A stretch of 64,000 nucleotides of DNA, from the NCBI RefSeq assembly GCF_000332195.1, contig NZ_KB235922.1, positions 1,111,802 to 1,175,801 of the forward strand. Direction: 5' to 3'. The notes under the pieces were generated by a model. That model was not told where the DNA came from and ran no database searches. It saw nothing but the letters and a program-made list of their open reading frames with translations. The DNA comes from Pleurocapsa sp. PCC 7319. GTDB lineage: Bacteria > Cyanobacteriota > Cyanobacteriia > Cyanobacteriales > Xenococcaceae. Positions 31,224-43,738 of this stretch are shown one piece after another; the first letter of the stretch is position 1; each line of letters opens with the position of its first letter. A program made the translations under genes and the position numbers.

Positions 31224-31632
31224 TTAAGACTTGGTAATTGACCACCTATATTAGTCATTATCCATGCAGCAATCCCTGCTGCTGAAACATTTTCAATACG
31301 GGAAACTGGTCAACTTGAGGAAAAGAGCGATCGCGATTCAGTTCGAGTTTCCCTTGTAAACGACTGCATCAGGGAAAGCGATCGCCACGCTAGCATTTAA
31401 AATGGCGATCGCTAAGCTATTGTTTAATCACAACAATGTTATCAAGACGGATGTAACAAAAAAGTGTGCTAGTTTGCAATCACTAAAGAAAATAGCGACC
31501 ACTAGAGTATCTCAAAATGCGATCGCTGTTTATTTGGCTTAATTTAAGCTATATTACCACCAGGGATGTAACAAAAAGGGTAAGCTAGTTTGCAATCACC
31601 AAAGAAAAAATAGTACGCAAATTGTATTGGGT
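31224..31632. repeat. gene-free stretch with HIP1 cluster and a direct repeat
   Basis: No ORF. There are several GCGATCGC octamers close together (31328, 31379, 31406, 31520). A direct repeat of about 45 bp occurs at 31449-31495 and 31564-31612, each starting GATGTAACAAAAA and containing GCTAGTTTGCAATCAC followed by AAAGAAAA. Spacing is about 115 bp. It lies directly downstream of the SWIM gene stop. Confidence 0.75.
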
Positions 31633-32472
31633 TTAAAAAACATCGCGATTTTTAGTTTTAACTCTTTGATAGAGTTCCTCCATAGTGGCAATAAAAGAAG
31701 TATCTCGATGCCAAAACTCAGGAAAATCCCCCGCTTTTTTAACTAAAATTCCCGAAATATTAGTTTCTCTATTTTCGGAGATTATGGAGGGAGTTATGGT
31801 TTTACCCTGCCAAAATTCCTTGAGAGAAGTCGCTGAATTGAATTGATTTTTTTGCGGTCTAGTGTAATAGGATGTAATAGGAGTAGGAGCTAATTCCTCT
31901 GTCTTCAAACCAGCAATTAAAGCTTGACCTAGGGGTGTTTTGGCTAATTCTTGATGTAATTGCTCTTGAGTTAAACCCCGTAATTCGAAGATTAAAAACG
32001 GGTCTTCATCTAGTTCTGAAGCAAAGCGGTAACAGAGACCAGCAATATGTTTGCAAGGATTTGACCAGTCTGGACAAGAACAAGAGGTTTGAAAATCCCC
32101 CTCGCTATGAGGCAGCAGATTTTTGTTCACTTCTCTAAAACTACGTTCGATATTTTCTGGAACTTCGTTTAACAGTAATTTAGAGACAAAACTGGCATTT
32201 TTGGCCATACTTTGAATAATCTTGGACCAGTCTTTTTTGGCAATCGGTTTAATTTTAACTACTGTATGATAACGGGGTTCAGTATAGACTCCAAAGTAAG
32301 GATTGACCGAACCTCTAATAGTGGCTTCAATTTCACCTTTATTAACGGCAAATTCGAGAATTTTCCCCCCTCTGGCATAAGAACGACCTCTCCCTAATCT
32401 GGCAGCATCAGTAAAAGATTCAATGGCTGTAATAAATTTTTGTCCCCACCAAGTCCGACTAAATTCACCCAT
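31633..32472 (-). CDS. SWIM zinc-finger protein
   Basis: 279 residues. The SWIM motif CxCxnCxH is seen as CSCPDWSNPCKHIAGLCYRF near residues 130-150. The N-terminus MGEFSRTWWGQKFITAIESF is typical of the bacterial SWIM proteins found next to SNF2 helicases. AGAGGA stands about 6 bases before the ATG. The likely partner is the SNF2 protein at 34482-37643. A leftover SNF2 3' end (32495-32570) lies just 22 bp upstream, showing that the two genes were once adjacent. Confidence 0.88.
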   Translation of the reverse strand: MGEFSRTWWGQKFITAIESFTDAARLGRGRSYARGGKILEFAVNKGEIEATIRGSVNPYFGVYTEPRYHTVVKIKPIAKKDWSKIIQSMAKNASFVSKLLLNEVPENIERSFREVNKNLLPHSEGDFQTSCSCPDWSNPCKHIAGLCYRFASELDEDPFLIFELRGLTQEQLHQELAKTPLGQALIAGLKTEELAPTPITSYYTRPQKNQFNSATSLKEFWQGKTITPSIISENRETNISGILVKKAGDFPEFWHRDTSFIATMEELYQRVKTKNRDVF

Positions 32473-32494
32473 AAGATTTTCCTCTCAATCAAAA

Positions 32495-32570
32495 TCAATC
32501 CAAAACTGCACTACGATTCAAAGCAACTAGTTCTCGAAACTTATCATTGTCTAACTCAGTTAACCAAAAT
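32495..32570 (-). pseudogene. SNF2 helicase 3'-end remnant
   Basis: The reverse strand reads WLTELDNDKFRELVALNRSA and VLD, then TGA at 32495-32497. This matches the C-terminus of the intact SNF2 gene (34482-34560) with one residue changed (Ile to Val) and several silent changes. Upstream of WLTEL the similarity fades. It is positioned exactly where the SNF2 gene would end before the SWIM start. Confidence 0.88.
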
Positions 32571-32653
32571 TTATCCCCAATTAATTCATCCTCAATTATT
32601 TAATTGTTAAGCAAGATATGAACTTTGGAGAGCTTTTTGAACAACGCCTCAAA

Positions 32654-34138
32654 TCACAGTTTACTAATCGGGACACAATTGCTGAAAACCATTACACCAT
32701 CCTCGATCGCCCCATGGCGGAGCATTTTCTTATCACGCTGGTAGTTCTGCGGGTTAATCCAGGGCTCGTGATCGCCCTGCTTGGGTAACAAGTGTATCGC
32801 GCGTTGTATATAGCCAGAAGAAAAATCTTCGACCCAGGGTCGCTCTGGCATATTTCGCTCCTCGTCATCAAGACTTGGCGTACACTGACGATATCCTTTC
32901 TCATCCATATGATTGATGAGTCGGCAAACATATTCTGCCATAAGTTCGGCGCGTAAAGTCCAAGAAGCGTTAATGTAGCCGGAAATAGAAACCAAATTCG
33001 GCACGTTCGAATACATTAAACCTTTGTAAGTATAGGTCTTAGAAAACTCAACTGGTTGGGCATCGACGATAAACTTTACACCACCAAGTACGACGATATT
33101 GAGTCCAGTCGCCGTAACAATAATATCGGCTTCTAATTCCTTGCCCGATTTGAGCAGGATGCCCTTCTCGGTAAAGGTGTCGATCTGCTCGGTGGCTACA
33201 GAGGCTTTACCTGACTTAATCGCCTGAAATAGGTCGCTATTTGGCACGAGGCAGAGGCGCTGGTCCCAGGGGTCGTAGCGTGGGGTGAAATGAGTCTCAA
33301 TATCATATTCTGGACCGAGTTCTTGACGTACCATCTTTAGCAGCATACGCTTGACCTTTTTTGGCTCAGTGCGCGTACGATGATAAAAGAGTCCTTGAAG
33401 CGTAATATACTTCCAGCGCGTGATGAAGTAAGCTATACGTTCTGGCAAGAGCTTGCGTAACCAATTGGCACTCGTGTCCTGGTCGGGACGCGAGACAATA
33501 TAGGTCGGCGATCGTTGTAGCATCACTACATGTTCGGCATCTTTAGCCATTTCTGGTACTAGGGTAATCGCAGTGGCTCCAGAACCGATGACAATTACTT
33601 TCTTACCACGATAGTCGAGAGTTTCGGGCCATTCCTGCGGATGAACGATCTCTCCCCTAAAAAGATGGGGATTTTTGAATTCAGGAGTGTAACCTTTTTT
33701 ATAACTGTAGTACCCAGAACACATCAACAGAAAATTGCAGCTGAAGCTAACGGTGGTTCCTGTATTTTGGTTTTCAGTTTCAATTGTCCAGGTAGCATCC
33801 GCGCTAGACCAAGTAGCTTTCTTCACTAGATAACCATAGCGGATATGTTTGTCGATCTCGTTCTCTTCAGCAGTCTCCCGCACATATTTTAGGATTGATG
33901 AGCCGTCGGCAATAACTTTCGCTTCGCGCCAGGGTTTGAAATTATAACCGAGGGTATGCATGTCGCTATCGGAACGGACACCTGGATAGCGAAAGAGATC
34001 CCAGGTTCCGCCCATCGAGTCCCTACCTTCCAAAATGATATAGCTTTTGCTCGGGCACTTGGTTTGCAGGTGGTAAGCAGCGCCGACACCTGAAAGCCCC
34101 GCGCCGATAATTACAATGTCGAAATATTCCTTAGACAT
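32654..34138 (-). CDS. Flavin-containing (Baeyer-Villiger-type) monooxygenase
   Basis: 494 residues. The FAD-binding Rossmann motif is IVIIGAGLSGVGAAYHLQ. The Baeyer-Villiger fingerprint FxGxxxHxxxWP appears as FRGEIVHPQEWPE (about residues 155-167), and the NADP motif is KVIVIGSGATAITLVPEMA. Such enzymes insert oxygen into ketones or oxidise heteroatoms with NADPH and O2; the substrate is unknown. The gene appears visibly richer in G+C than its neighbours and separates the SWIM and SNF2 genes. Horizontal acquisition is likely. Confidence 0.9.
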   Translation of the reverse strand: MSKEYFDIVIIGAGLSGVGAAYHLQTKCPSKSYIILEGRDSMGGTWDLFRYPGVRSDSDMHTLGYNFKPWREAKVIADGSSILKYVRETAEENEIDKHIRYGYLVKKATWSSADATWTIETENQNTGTTVSFSCNFLLMCSGYYSYKKGYTPEFKNPHLFRGEIVHPQEWPETLDYRGKKVIVIGSGATAITLVPEMAKDAEHVVMLQRSPTYIVSRPDQDTSANWLRKLLPERIAYFITRWKYITLQGLFYHRTRTEPKKVKRMLLKMVRQELGPEYDIETHFTPRYDPWDQRLCLVPNSDLFQAIKSGKASVATEQIDTFTEKGILLKSGKELEADIIVTATGLNIVVLGGVKFIVDAQPVEFSKTYTYKGLMYSNVPNLVSISGYINASWTLRAELMAEYVCRLINHMDEKGYRQCTPSLDDEERNMPERPWVEDFSSGYIQRAIHLLPKQGDHEPWINPQNYQRDKKMLRHGAIEDGVMVFSNCVPISKL

Positions 34139-34481
34139 GGTCTGCTTCTCCTGTCTCTGGCTTAAGTAGCAATCGCACCCACTTCACTATTCATACATCT
34201 TATCCTCTATCTAAATCCTGTTCGTAACAGTGACCATAAACCTGTTAAATCTTTATCAAAAAGCTATAAGCTTTAAGCTCTAGGCTCTAAGCTTTTTAGT
34301 TGACTACTTGCTCCCGTAGCTTTAAACCTATAGCTCGTGGGTTCCGTGACCCCCTCCAATCTTGTTTGGTGCAGATGCGGCAAAAAGAATGCCTTTCTGC
34401 AATTAGGAGAGGTCTAAAACCTCTTTTAATTTAGCTTATAGCTTATAGCTTATGGCTTATAGCTGGGGCGAAGCCCCTTTA
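34139..34481. repeat. spacer with degenerate heptamer repeats
   Basis: Gene-free. It contains AGCTATAAGCTTTAAGCTCT-type units near 34262-34297 and TAGCTTATAGCTTATAGCTT near 34432-34463, both period seven and built on AGCTTAT/AGCTCTA. A GGGGC GAA GCCCC hairpin lies at 34465-34477, just before the SNF2 stop. Confidence 0.6.
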
Positions 34482-37643
<3,162 letters not shown>

Positions 37644-38084
37644 AAATTCCTGAATTTCTCTTAGGAAAATCTTACCAAAGAGTTTCTGAATTTATGCCAG
37701 AAATCATTCGTGACCAGTTATGGCTGTGTATTGTTTGTCAACTGGTTTTTAGCTCTAAGCTCTAAGTCGCTCGGTACACTTGAGTTCAATTCAAGTGCGA
37801 GCGAGCGAGGCATTCCGCCCTCTAAGCTTTCGAGATATTTTCATCAACTTTAACCTCTGCTATAGCGATCGCTATAAATATTGCTCTAATCCATATTTAT
37901 TGCCTTCTAAACCCGAATCAATAACCTGACCAATTATGATTGGCTCCCGATTATAGCTTACAGAAGTAGCTTGAGCACTTACCTAGATAAATAACAGCTC
38001 AAATTGCATAAACTTTCTTGATACCGCGTAAAAGAGCAAAGACAGAGAAAAATTACCAAATCAAACTTATCGAGGAATCAATCT
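37644..38084. other. gene-free stretch between divergent genes
   Basis: About 440 bp. It includes GCTCTAAGCTCTAAG heptamers near 37751, a perfect hairpin CACTTGA / TCAAGTG near 37779-37799, and a GAGCGAGCGAGG tract. Presumably it holds the promoters of the SNF2 gene (leftward) and the propeller gene (rightward). Confidence 0.5.
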
Positions 38085-39119
38085 ATGTATAACGTTAATA
38101 TTCATCAAATTACTGATAACAACGTCAACGATTACGATGCTCAAGTTTCTGCTTTCGGTGATATCGTTTGGGAACATGAGTTCGCTAATGATGATATCGA
38201 CCTATACCACTACTCCGAAGGGGAAAATCGCATCATCGCCGAAGATACTGTCAATGAAGGCTATGCTGATATTTCTGATGTCGGTCATGTCGCATTTGAA
38301 AAAGAATTTGATGCGCACGACCAAGACATAGTTTATTACGATTACTTTACTGAGCAAACTACAGTGGTGGCTGACACGGCTCAAAACGAATATAATCCCC
38401 AACTGACAGATAGCCATATCGTCTATGAATATGAATACGCTCCTGATAATCTTGATATTCGTTTGTACGATATTCATAACGAAACAACAATTGATATCGC
38501 CAATAGCGAACACTATGAATATAATCCCCAAATCTCTGGAGACTATGTTACTTACGAATCAGAATACGCTTCTGGTGATATTGATATCTTTCGCTACGAT
38601 ATTGCTTCGGGTGAAACTTTAACTATTGCCAATGACACAAATAAGGAAACATATGCTCAAGTTTCTGAGAATGGTCATGTAGTCTACGAATACGAGTTCA
38701 ACTCCAGTGATATTGATATCAAGTTGTATGACGAATTGACTGGTCAGACTCGCACTTTGGCGACCACTACTTACAATGAAATCAATCCTCAAATAGCTGG
38801 AGATTACGTTACCTGGGAAGCTTGGGATGGTAATGACTGGGAAATTTATCGTCATGATGTCTTAAATGATCATACTACCCAGATAACTAACAATGATGTC
38901 AATGACTACAATGCTCAAGTTAGTGACCAAGGATTTGTAGTTTGGGAACATGAATTCAGTAGTACCGATACAAACGTTTATCTCTTTGCTGGTGGAGATA
39001 CTATTGAGTTGGGCGCAAGCACATATAATGAATTCAATCCTCAAATTGAAGGTAATTACGCAACTTGGGAAGCCTGGGATGGTAACGATTTTGAGATTTA
39101 TTCGGCAGAAATCGTCTAA
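38085..39119 (+). CDS. eight-repeat beta-propeller-like protein
   Basis: 344 residues made of eight repeats of about 43 residues, each with the pattern NxxNPQI-GDYVxWExxxxxxDI-LYD-xTG-TxxIA. The repeats carry Tyr/Trp and acidic clusters like TolB/PD40-type propeller blades. Repeats 1 and 7 are nearly alike (NDYDAQVSAFGDIVWEHEF; NDYNAQVSDQGFVVWEHEF), as are 6 and 8 (TWEAWDGNDWEIY; TWEAWDGNDFEIY), suggesting internal duplication. No signal peptide is visible. The protein is very acidic. The function is unknown. Confidence 0.75.
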   Translation: MYNVNIHQITDNNVNDYDAQVSAFGDIVWEHEFANDDIDLYHYSEGENRIIAEDTVNEGYADISDVGHVAFEKEFDAHDQDIVYYDYFTEQTTVVADTAQNEYNPQLTDSHIVYEYEYAPDNLDIRLYDIHNETTIDIANSEHYEYNPQISGDYVTYESEYASGDIDIFRYDIASGETLTIANDTNKETYAQVSENGHVVYEYEFNSSDIDIKLYDELTGQTRTLATTTYNEINPQIAGDYVTWEAWDGNDWEIYRHDVLNDHTTQITNNDVNDYNAQVSDQGFVVWEHEFSSTDTNVYLFAGGDTIELGASTYNEFNPQIEGNYATWEAWDGNDFEIYSAEIV

Positions 39120-39193
39120 TAATGGCAGGTTTTGTATAATTCTGGTTTAAGTCAAACTACTCAACCAAGTCAATACTAACAATAGCTACTAAT

Positions 39194-39221
39194 CAGCCCA
39201 CATCATTTGAGATGTGGGCTG
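39194..39221. terminator. convergent bidirectional terminator hairpin
   Basis: Perfect 11-bp stem CAGCCCACATC / GATGTGGGCTG separated by ATTTGA-type loop bases. It lies between the stops of the propeller gene and hsp20, which converge. The T tracts on either side are weak. Confidence 0.65.
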
Positions 39222-39227
39222 TCTTGA

Positions 39228-39671
39228 TTAGTCGAGGTTCACTTTTACTACTTTGTTCTTTTCATCTTCCGACTTGGGAAGAGTTAGATTGAGAATACCG
39301 TCTTTATAATCTGCGGTAACGTTAGTATTTTGAATGCGAGAGGGTAGAGGGATTACTCTGGAGAATTTACCGTAACTGAATTCAGAACGAGTTACACCTT
39401 TAGCTTCAGATTTAGTTTCCGATTTACGTTCTCCTGCGATCGCCACTTGATCTGCCATCACTTGAATATCTAGATCTTTGGCTTCCATACCAGGAATTTC
39501 TATTTTGAGATGAAGAGCATCATCTGTTTCGGATAATTCAGCGGCTGGAATTTTTGATAAATTACTAAAATTCCCCCCGTTTTCTGAACTTAATGTATCG
39601 TCGAATAAACGATTTAGTTGACGTTGTAAAGAATTAACTTCTTGCCAAGGATTATAGCGAATTAAAGCCAT
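39228..39671 (-). CDS. hspA: Small heat-shock protein, Hsp20/alpha-crystallin family
   Basis: 147 residues, starting MALIRYNPWQEVNSLQRQLN, the cyanobacterial HspA N-terminus. The alpha-crystallin domain runs from about residue 45 with IPGMEAKDLDIQVMADQVAI, then YGKFSRVIPLPSRI and the conserved DGILNLTLPKSE. It forms oligomers that hold unfolded proteins and stabilise membranes on heat or light stress. I see no unmistakable CIRCE element in the roughly 260 bp upstream. Confidence 0.94.
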   Translation of the reverse strand: MALIRYNPWQEVNSLQRQLNRLFDDTLSSENGGNFSNLSKIPAAELSETDDALHLKIEIPGMEAKDLDIQVMADQVAIAGERKSETKSEAKGVTRSEFSYGKFSRVIPLPSRIQNTNVTADYKDGILNLTLPKSEDEKNKVVKVNLD

Positions 39672-39936
39672 GATTATGTCTCCGTCGATTAATAGCTACT
39701 TGGATTTATAAGTAGAAAATTTCTGTTTTTTTCTTTCTACATTTTCTATATTAGTTAACTAATCAAAACTCAGTAAGTGAGCTTTGCATCCCATTGTTGG
39801 TAGTGTTTTCTGCCCGAATAATTATTATCTACAATTATGTAGTGAAAACTGTACTTATTTTTGTTCGGTCTTTTCACAACTAGTAAGAAGCAAGTAGTAA
39901 ACTTTGCCTCTTATAAAGTAATTGGTATATTGTAAT

Positions 39937-40698
39937 TTACAGATGATAATGAAACAAATAAAAAATTGAAAAAATCTCTAGAAATGATAATATAGAGAGC
40001 CAAATTAAAAAGATTTTTTTAATCTTTTTTAGCTTATTTTTTTCAGTTTTGTATTTGGGATAATATCTATTTAAAAATCTTGTCTGATCGTCAATTGTTC
40101 TTTCTAGAATACGAATTTTCTTGCCAATTCTTGCTAATTCTGTTTTTATATCAAGCTCTTCTGTAGGTTGTTGAGATTCAATAATTTTATGTTGTGATTT
40201 AGGAATAAGTCCTCTAATCAAAGATGATTGCTGACTGAGCATTTCTTGCAGTTTGGCAATCTCAGGTGAATTAGAGCTGGTCCGGGAAACGTTATCAAGA
40301 TATTTCTTTAACAAACCCGTATTAAGATGAAAAGAACCATAATAGACAGTACGAATAGCACTTTTAATTTCTTCAGGAGAACTTCTTTTTAATAAGTAGC
40401 CATTTGCTCCCGCTTTTAACGCTTGATTAAAATAGTTGATATCATCAAAATTAGTAAAAAAGATAATTTTGGTTGATAAGTATTGCTCTCTAATAATTTG
40501 TGCGGCAGCAAATCCATCCATCATGGACATTTCAATATCCATGACGATCACATCAGGCTTTAAAGTTTCTAACTGTTTGAGTGCCGCTTGTCCATCAGTA
40601 GCAAATCCCACAATTGATATATCTACTTCATTCTCTAGATAGTTTCTTAAGATTTGTCTAACTGTATTTTGGTCATCAACTATCAGTGTTTTAATCAT
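39937..40698 (-). CDS. receiver-domain protein with C-terminal transmembrane helix
   Basis: 253 residues. The N-terminal receiver domain (1-125) is intact: TLIVDDQNTVRQILRNYL (acidic pair), DVIVMDIEMSMMDGFAA (phospho-Asp), FFTNFDD (switch Thr) and LLKRSSP (Lys). The next 90 residues are charged and coiled-coil-like. No HTH or enzymatic output is seen; the protein ends in the helix IFLIWLSILSFLEIFSIFYL. This predicts a membrane-tethered phospho-receiver. A paralogue with identical layout is at 53352-54086. No histidine kinase lies next to it. Confidence 0.85.
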   Translation of the reverse strand: MIKTLIVDDQNTVRQILRNYLENEVDISIVGFATDGQAALKQLETLKPDVIVMDIEMSMMDGFAAAQIIREQYLSTKIIFFTNFDDINYFNQALKAGANGYLLKRSSPEEIKSAIRTVYYGSFHLNTGLLKKYLDNVSRTSSNSPEIAKLQEMLSQQSSLIRGLIPKSQHKIIESQQPTEELDIKTELARIGKKIRILERTIDDQTRFLNRYYPKYKTEKNKLKKIKKIFLIWLSILSFLEIFSIFYLFHYHL

Positions 40699-40909
40699 AA
40701 AAACCAGAGCTAATGTTAACGTTGTATCCCCAAGGGCTGATTTGGAGAGAAATAGTTTTGTGATGAAGATAGTGTAGTAGAAGTAGATTAGATGAATCTG
40801 AGCATTTGCTTACATTTCGAGTAACTCCAAATCCAGGACGAAAGCATACTAGAAAAACGACTATATATTATTGCTACACCAGAGTCAGGAAATAATTACA
40901 GGGAAACTT

Positions 40910-41878
40910 ATGAGCGACATCCTTTATGAAGAAATACCTTCTGTAGATTTAAACGATTTCATCTCGGATGATCCTGCCCGTAAACAAAATTTTGTGCAAA
41001 CCCTAGGCGATGCTTATCAAAACATTGGTTTTGTGGCAGTGAAAAATCATGGGTTGTCTGATGAGCTTTCAGCAAGACTTTACCATTCCGTTAAACAGTT
41101 TTTTGCTCTACCTGAAACTACTAAACTAGCCTATGAACTAGAAGGCCTTGGAGGACAAAGAGGATATACGGCCAAAGGAAAAGAACACGCTAAAGGCAGA
41201 GATATCGGAGACTTAAAAGAGTTTTACCACGTAGGACAAAACATATCAGCAGCCGATTTAGATCGTTTAGGTTATCCGCAAAATATATTTCCTAAGGAAG
41301 TACCGGAATTTAAAGCTGCTACCCTAGAAGCCTTTCACACTCTAGAAGGAGCAGGAATCCAAATATTAAGGGCGATCGCAATTTATTTAGGACTAAATGA
41401 ATTTTATTTTGATGATCAAGTTCGCTTCGGAAACAGCATCTTACGTGCTATTCACTATTTTCCCCTAGCTAATAATGAAGATTATACTGAAGGTGCGGTA
41501 CGAGCCGCAGCCCATGGTGATATTAACTTAATTACCCTTCTCATGGGAGCAAGCGCGGCAGGTTTACAAATTTTACGTCGAGATGGCAAATGGATTCCGG
41601 TAACGGCTCTTCCCGACCAGATAGTCGTAAATGTCGGCGATATGTTGGAAAGACTTACCAATAAGAAACTAAAATCTACTATTCATCGGGTAGTAAATCC
41701 TCCTCAAGAGTTATCAAATACCCCACGCTATTCAATTCCCTTTTTTATGCATCCAATTTCAGAAATGGATCTTACTTGTCTCTCTTCTTGCATAGATGAC
41801 CATAATCCCAAAAATTTTGCCGACATTACTGCAGGGGAATTTCTGACTCAACGCTTACGCGAAATTGGGCTGATATAG
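40910..41878 (+). CDS. 2-oxoglutarate/Fe(II)-dependent oxygenase (IPNS-like)
   Basis: 322 residues from the ATG at 40910; an upstream TTG at 40871 is possible but less likely. The DIOX_N region includes GDAYQNIGFVAVKNHGLSDE. The Fe-binding triad is HGD in AAHGDINLITLLMG and the distal His in KSTIHRVVNPP, and the 2-oxoglutarate-binding RxS is RYSIPFF. The family hydroxylates or cyclises small molecules in the cytoplasm; the substrate is unknown. A repeat copy follows directly downstream. Confidence 0.88.
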   Translation: MSDILYEEIPSVDLNDFISDDPARKQNFVQTLGDAYQNIGFVAVKNHGLSDELSARLYHSVKQFFALPETTKLAYELEGLGGQRGYTAKGKEHAKGRDIGDLKEFYHVGQNISAADLDRLGYPQNIFPKEVPEFKAATLEAFHTLEGAGIQILRAIAIYLGLNEFYFDDQVRFGNSILRAIHYFPLANNEDYTEGAVRAAAHGDINLITLLMGASAAGLQILRRDGKWIPVTALPDQIVVNVGDMLERLTNKKLKSTIHRVVNPPQELSNTPRYSIPFFMHPISEMDLTCLSSCIDDHNPKNFADITAGEFLTQRLREIGLI

Positions 41879-41900
41879 TCGTGAGAAATCCAAATTAACC

Positions 41901-41972
41901 TTTAACCGATAACCTATAACTTTGAATTCCGAACTTTTTTAGCATCCATCATTTCAAAATTGGCAGACTACT
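41901..41972 (-). repeat. dispersed repeat, copy 3 (inverted)
   Basis: On the reverse strand reads TAGTAGTCTGCCAATTTTG, AAATGATGGATGCTAAAAAA and GTTCGGAATTCAAAGTTATAG. It starts just after the oxygenase stop and is the best match to copy 2 at 24321. Confidence 0.8.
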
Positions 41973-42170
41973 AGCGGCATCAAGAAGATCATTTTGCTCA
42001 TAACTGTTAATTATTATCGTAAGTTTATCAAGTTTCTCAGAAACATTTGCTTCTCTCAATCGTCAGAAATATTGAAGCGTAAAACAAACAGGGAGCTATA
42101 TTTGAAAATCAATCTAGCGTTACTGGTATTTTAAATTATTAATCTTGTAGAATTTCAGGAACTAAAAACA

Positions 42171-43067
42171 GTGTTATCACAATCTATGAAATCTTTAAAC
42201 AACCATTTAGAATCTATCGTTTCTCTTAGTCGAGTTCCCACCTTAGCTACTGGCTTTGCTGGTACCCTTGGAGCGATCGCCATTTTAGGGACTGCTAACA
42301 GCGTTAACGCTCTTCCCCTTGATGGCTTAAATCTCAACAGTATGCAACAACTTCGTCAAGCTATCAGTCAGAGTAATGAACCCCCAGAAGTAATTATTAA
42401 TGGACCCAATAGTTCTAGCTCTAGCTCTACTACTACCACTACTACTACTACTAATCGTAATTCCGATACTAGATTTACATGTGAACTAGTAAATGGCGAA
42501 TATACGGTCATGTACTATCCCGAAAGCCAACCAAACCAAGGTTATCCTTGGGCAATTCCCAGCGAGTTGGGTGGTGGTTGGACTCCTGAAAAACGTTGTG
42601 CTGCCATCACTAGCCGTTTTGAATCCTATCGCCAAGATGGATTACTAGAGTTAACCACTGGTGTCGAGAATGGCTACGATACGATCTGCGTTACAACTCA
42701 AGTAGATCCTACCGACTGTCGCTTAGTCTTAACCGTTCCACCCGGACAAGACCCTCAACTAACTCGTGACTTAATTTTTGATAATTTGTTGGTTGCTGAT
42801 GACGGTCGACAAACTCAGGGCGTCTATACTTATGGAGATAGTCAATCTGGTGAAGACATTTTAAATCAAGTAGGTGACTTATTGGGTGGTGGCAATTCTG
42901 GCAAAAACAATGGTTCTCGCCGTTCCCCAGAAGATATTGACCTTAGACCTTTTCTCGATCCCGCCGATGGTGGAACTGGCAAACAATTAACGAGAGGCAA
43001 CTCCGTTTCTCCTAGACAATCTCAGTCCAGTGATTCTGAACAAGGTACGCCAGATTTGTTTAAATAA
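42171..43067 (+). CDS. COP23 domain protein, exported
   Basis: 298 residues from the GTG at 42171, which has AGGA about 10 bases upstream (an ATG at 42186 also lies in frame). The signal-peptide-like segment is GFAGTLGAIAILGTANSVNA. A Ser/Thr stretch follows, then the COP23 domain: TRFTCELVNGEYTVMYYPES, WTPEKRCAAITSRFESYRQD, ENGYDTICVTTQ with conserved Cys pairs, ending near 220. The tail is Gly/Ser/Asp-rich. COP23 (circadian oscillating peptide) is a cyanobacterial membrane-associated family of unknown function. Confidence 0.86.
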   Translation: MLSQSMKSLNNHLESIVSLSRVPTLATGFAGTLGAIAILGTANSVNALPLDGLNLNSMQQLRQAISQSNEPPEVIINGPNSSSSSSTTTTTTTTNRNSDTRFTCELVNGEYTVMYYPESQPNQGYPWAIPSELGGGWTPEKRCAAITSRFESYRQDGLLELTTGVENGYDTICVTTQVDPTDCRLVLTVPPGQDPQLTRDLIFDNLLVADDGRQTQGVYTYGDSQSGEDILNQVGDLLGGGNSGKNNGSRRSPEDIDLRPFLDPADGGTGKQLTRGNSVSPRQSQSSDSEQGTPDLFK

Positions 43068-43299
43068 TCAACAATTAAACGGAGAATAGTTGAGACTCTT
43101 ATTTCTGAGTTTCAATTTACAGTTGTTTACATTGTTGATTGATTCTACTTAATCTGTAAAACTTTGAAACAGATTTTAAAAATGTAGCAAGAAAAGTATT
43201 TTACTGAAGGGTAACGACTAAATCATTTTTAACTGATTAAAAATCAGTCCTTAAATTTGATCTAGATGTAAGCTCAGTTTAATACAAAAAATAAATAAT

Positions 43300-43563
43300 A
43301 TGGTTTATTCAACTTTTTTGGCTGCATCGATTCCCCTAACTAATGAGTGGACTCCATTAGTGGCAATTGTGATGATTGTCTGCAATATTATTGCGATCGC
43401 CATTGGTAAGTCAACTATGTCTAAGCCTGAAGCTGGTAAAGCTTTACCGATGCCAGAAATGTTCGGTGGTATGGGTTTCGCCAGCTTATTAGCTACCACT
43501 AGCTTCGGTCATATCATTGGTATAGCCACTTTAGTTTTGCTGAGTAGCTATGGTTTAATTTAG
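43300..43563 (+). CDS. psaK: Photosystem I subunit PsaK
   Basis: 87 residues, the usual length. Two transmembrane helices flank a positively charged loop: TPLVAIVMIVCNIIAIAIGK, then STMSKPEAGKALPMPEMFGG and a second helix MGFASLLATTSFGHIIGIA. PsaK sits at the edge of PSI next to PsaA and binds chlorophyll; in some cyanobacteria one paralogue is needed for light-induced phycobilisome coupling. It stands alone and is followed by an IS605 relic. Confidence 0.93.
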   Translation: MVYSTFLAASIPLTNEWTPLVAIVMIVCNIIAIAIGKSTMSKPEAGKALPMPEMFGGMGFASLLATTSFGHIIGIATLVLLSSYGLI

Positions 43564-43738
43564 GGTAACGCAAAATGTAGTTAAAATCCTTGATGATCAA
43601 ACAATAGGTACCAATGCTTCAGTTCTGGCGAGGCTTTGCTTTCTCGCTAAACCGGCGTAGATTCCTACTTCTGCAGGACATTTTCAGGATTATATGGTGA
43701 TTTAGTCAATGATAATATTGGCTATTTTTCTTTTATAG

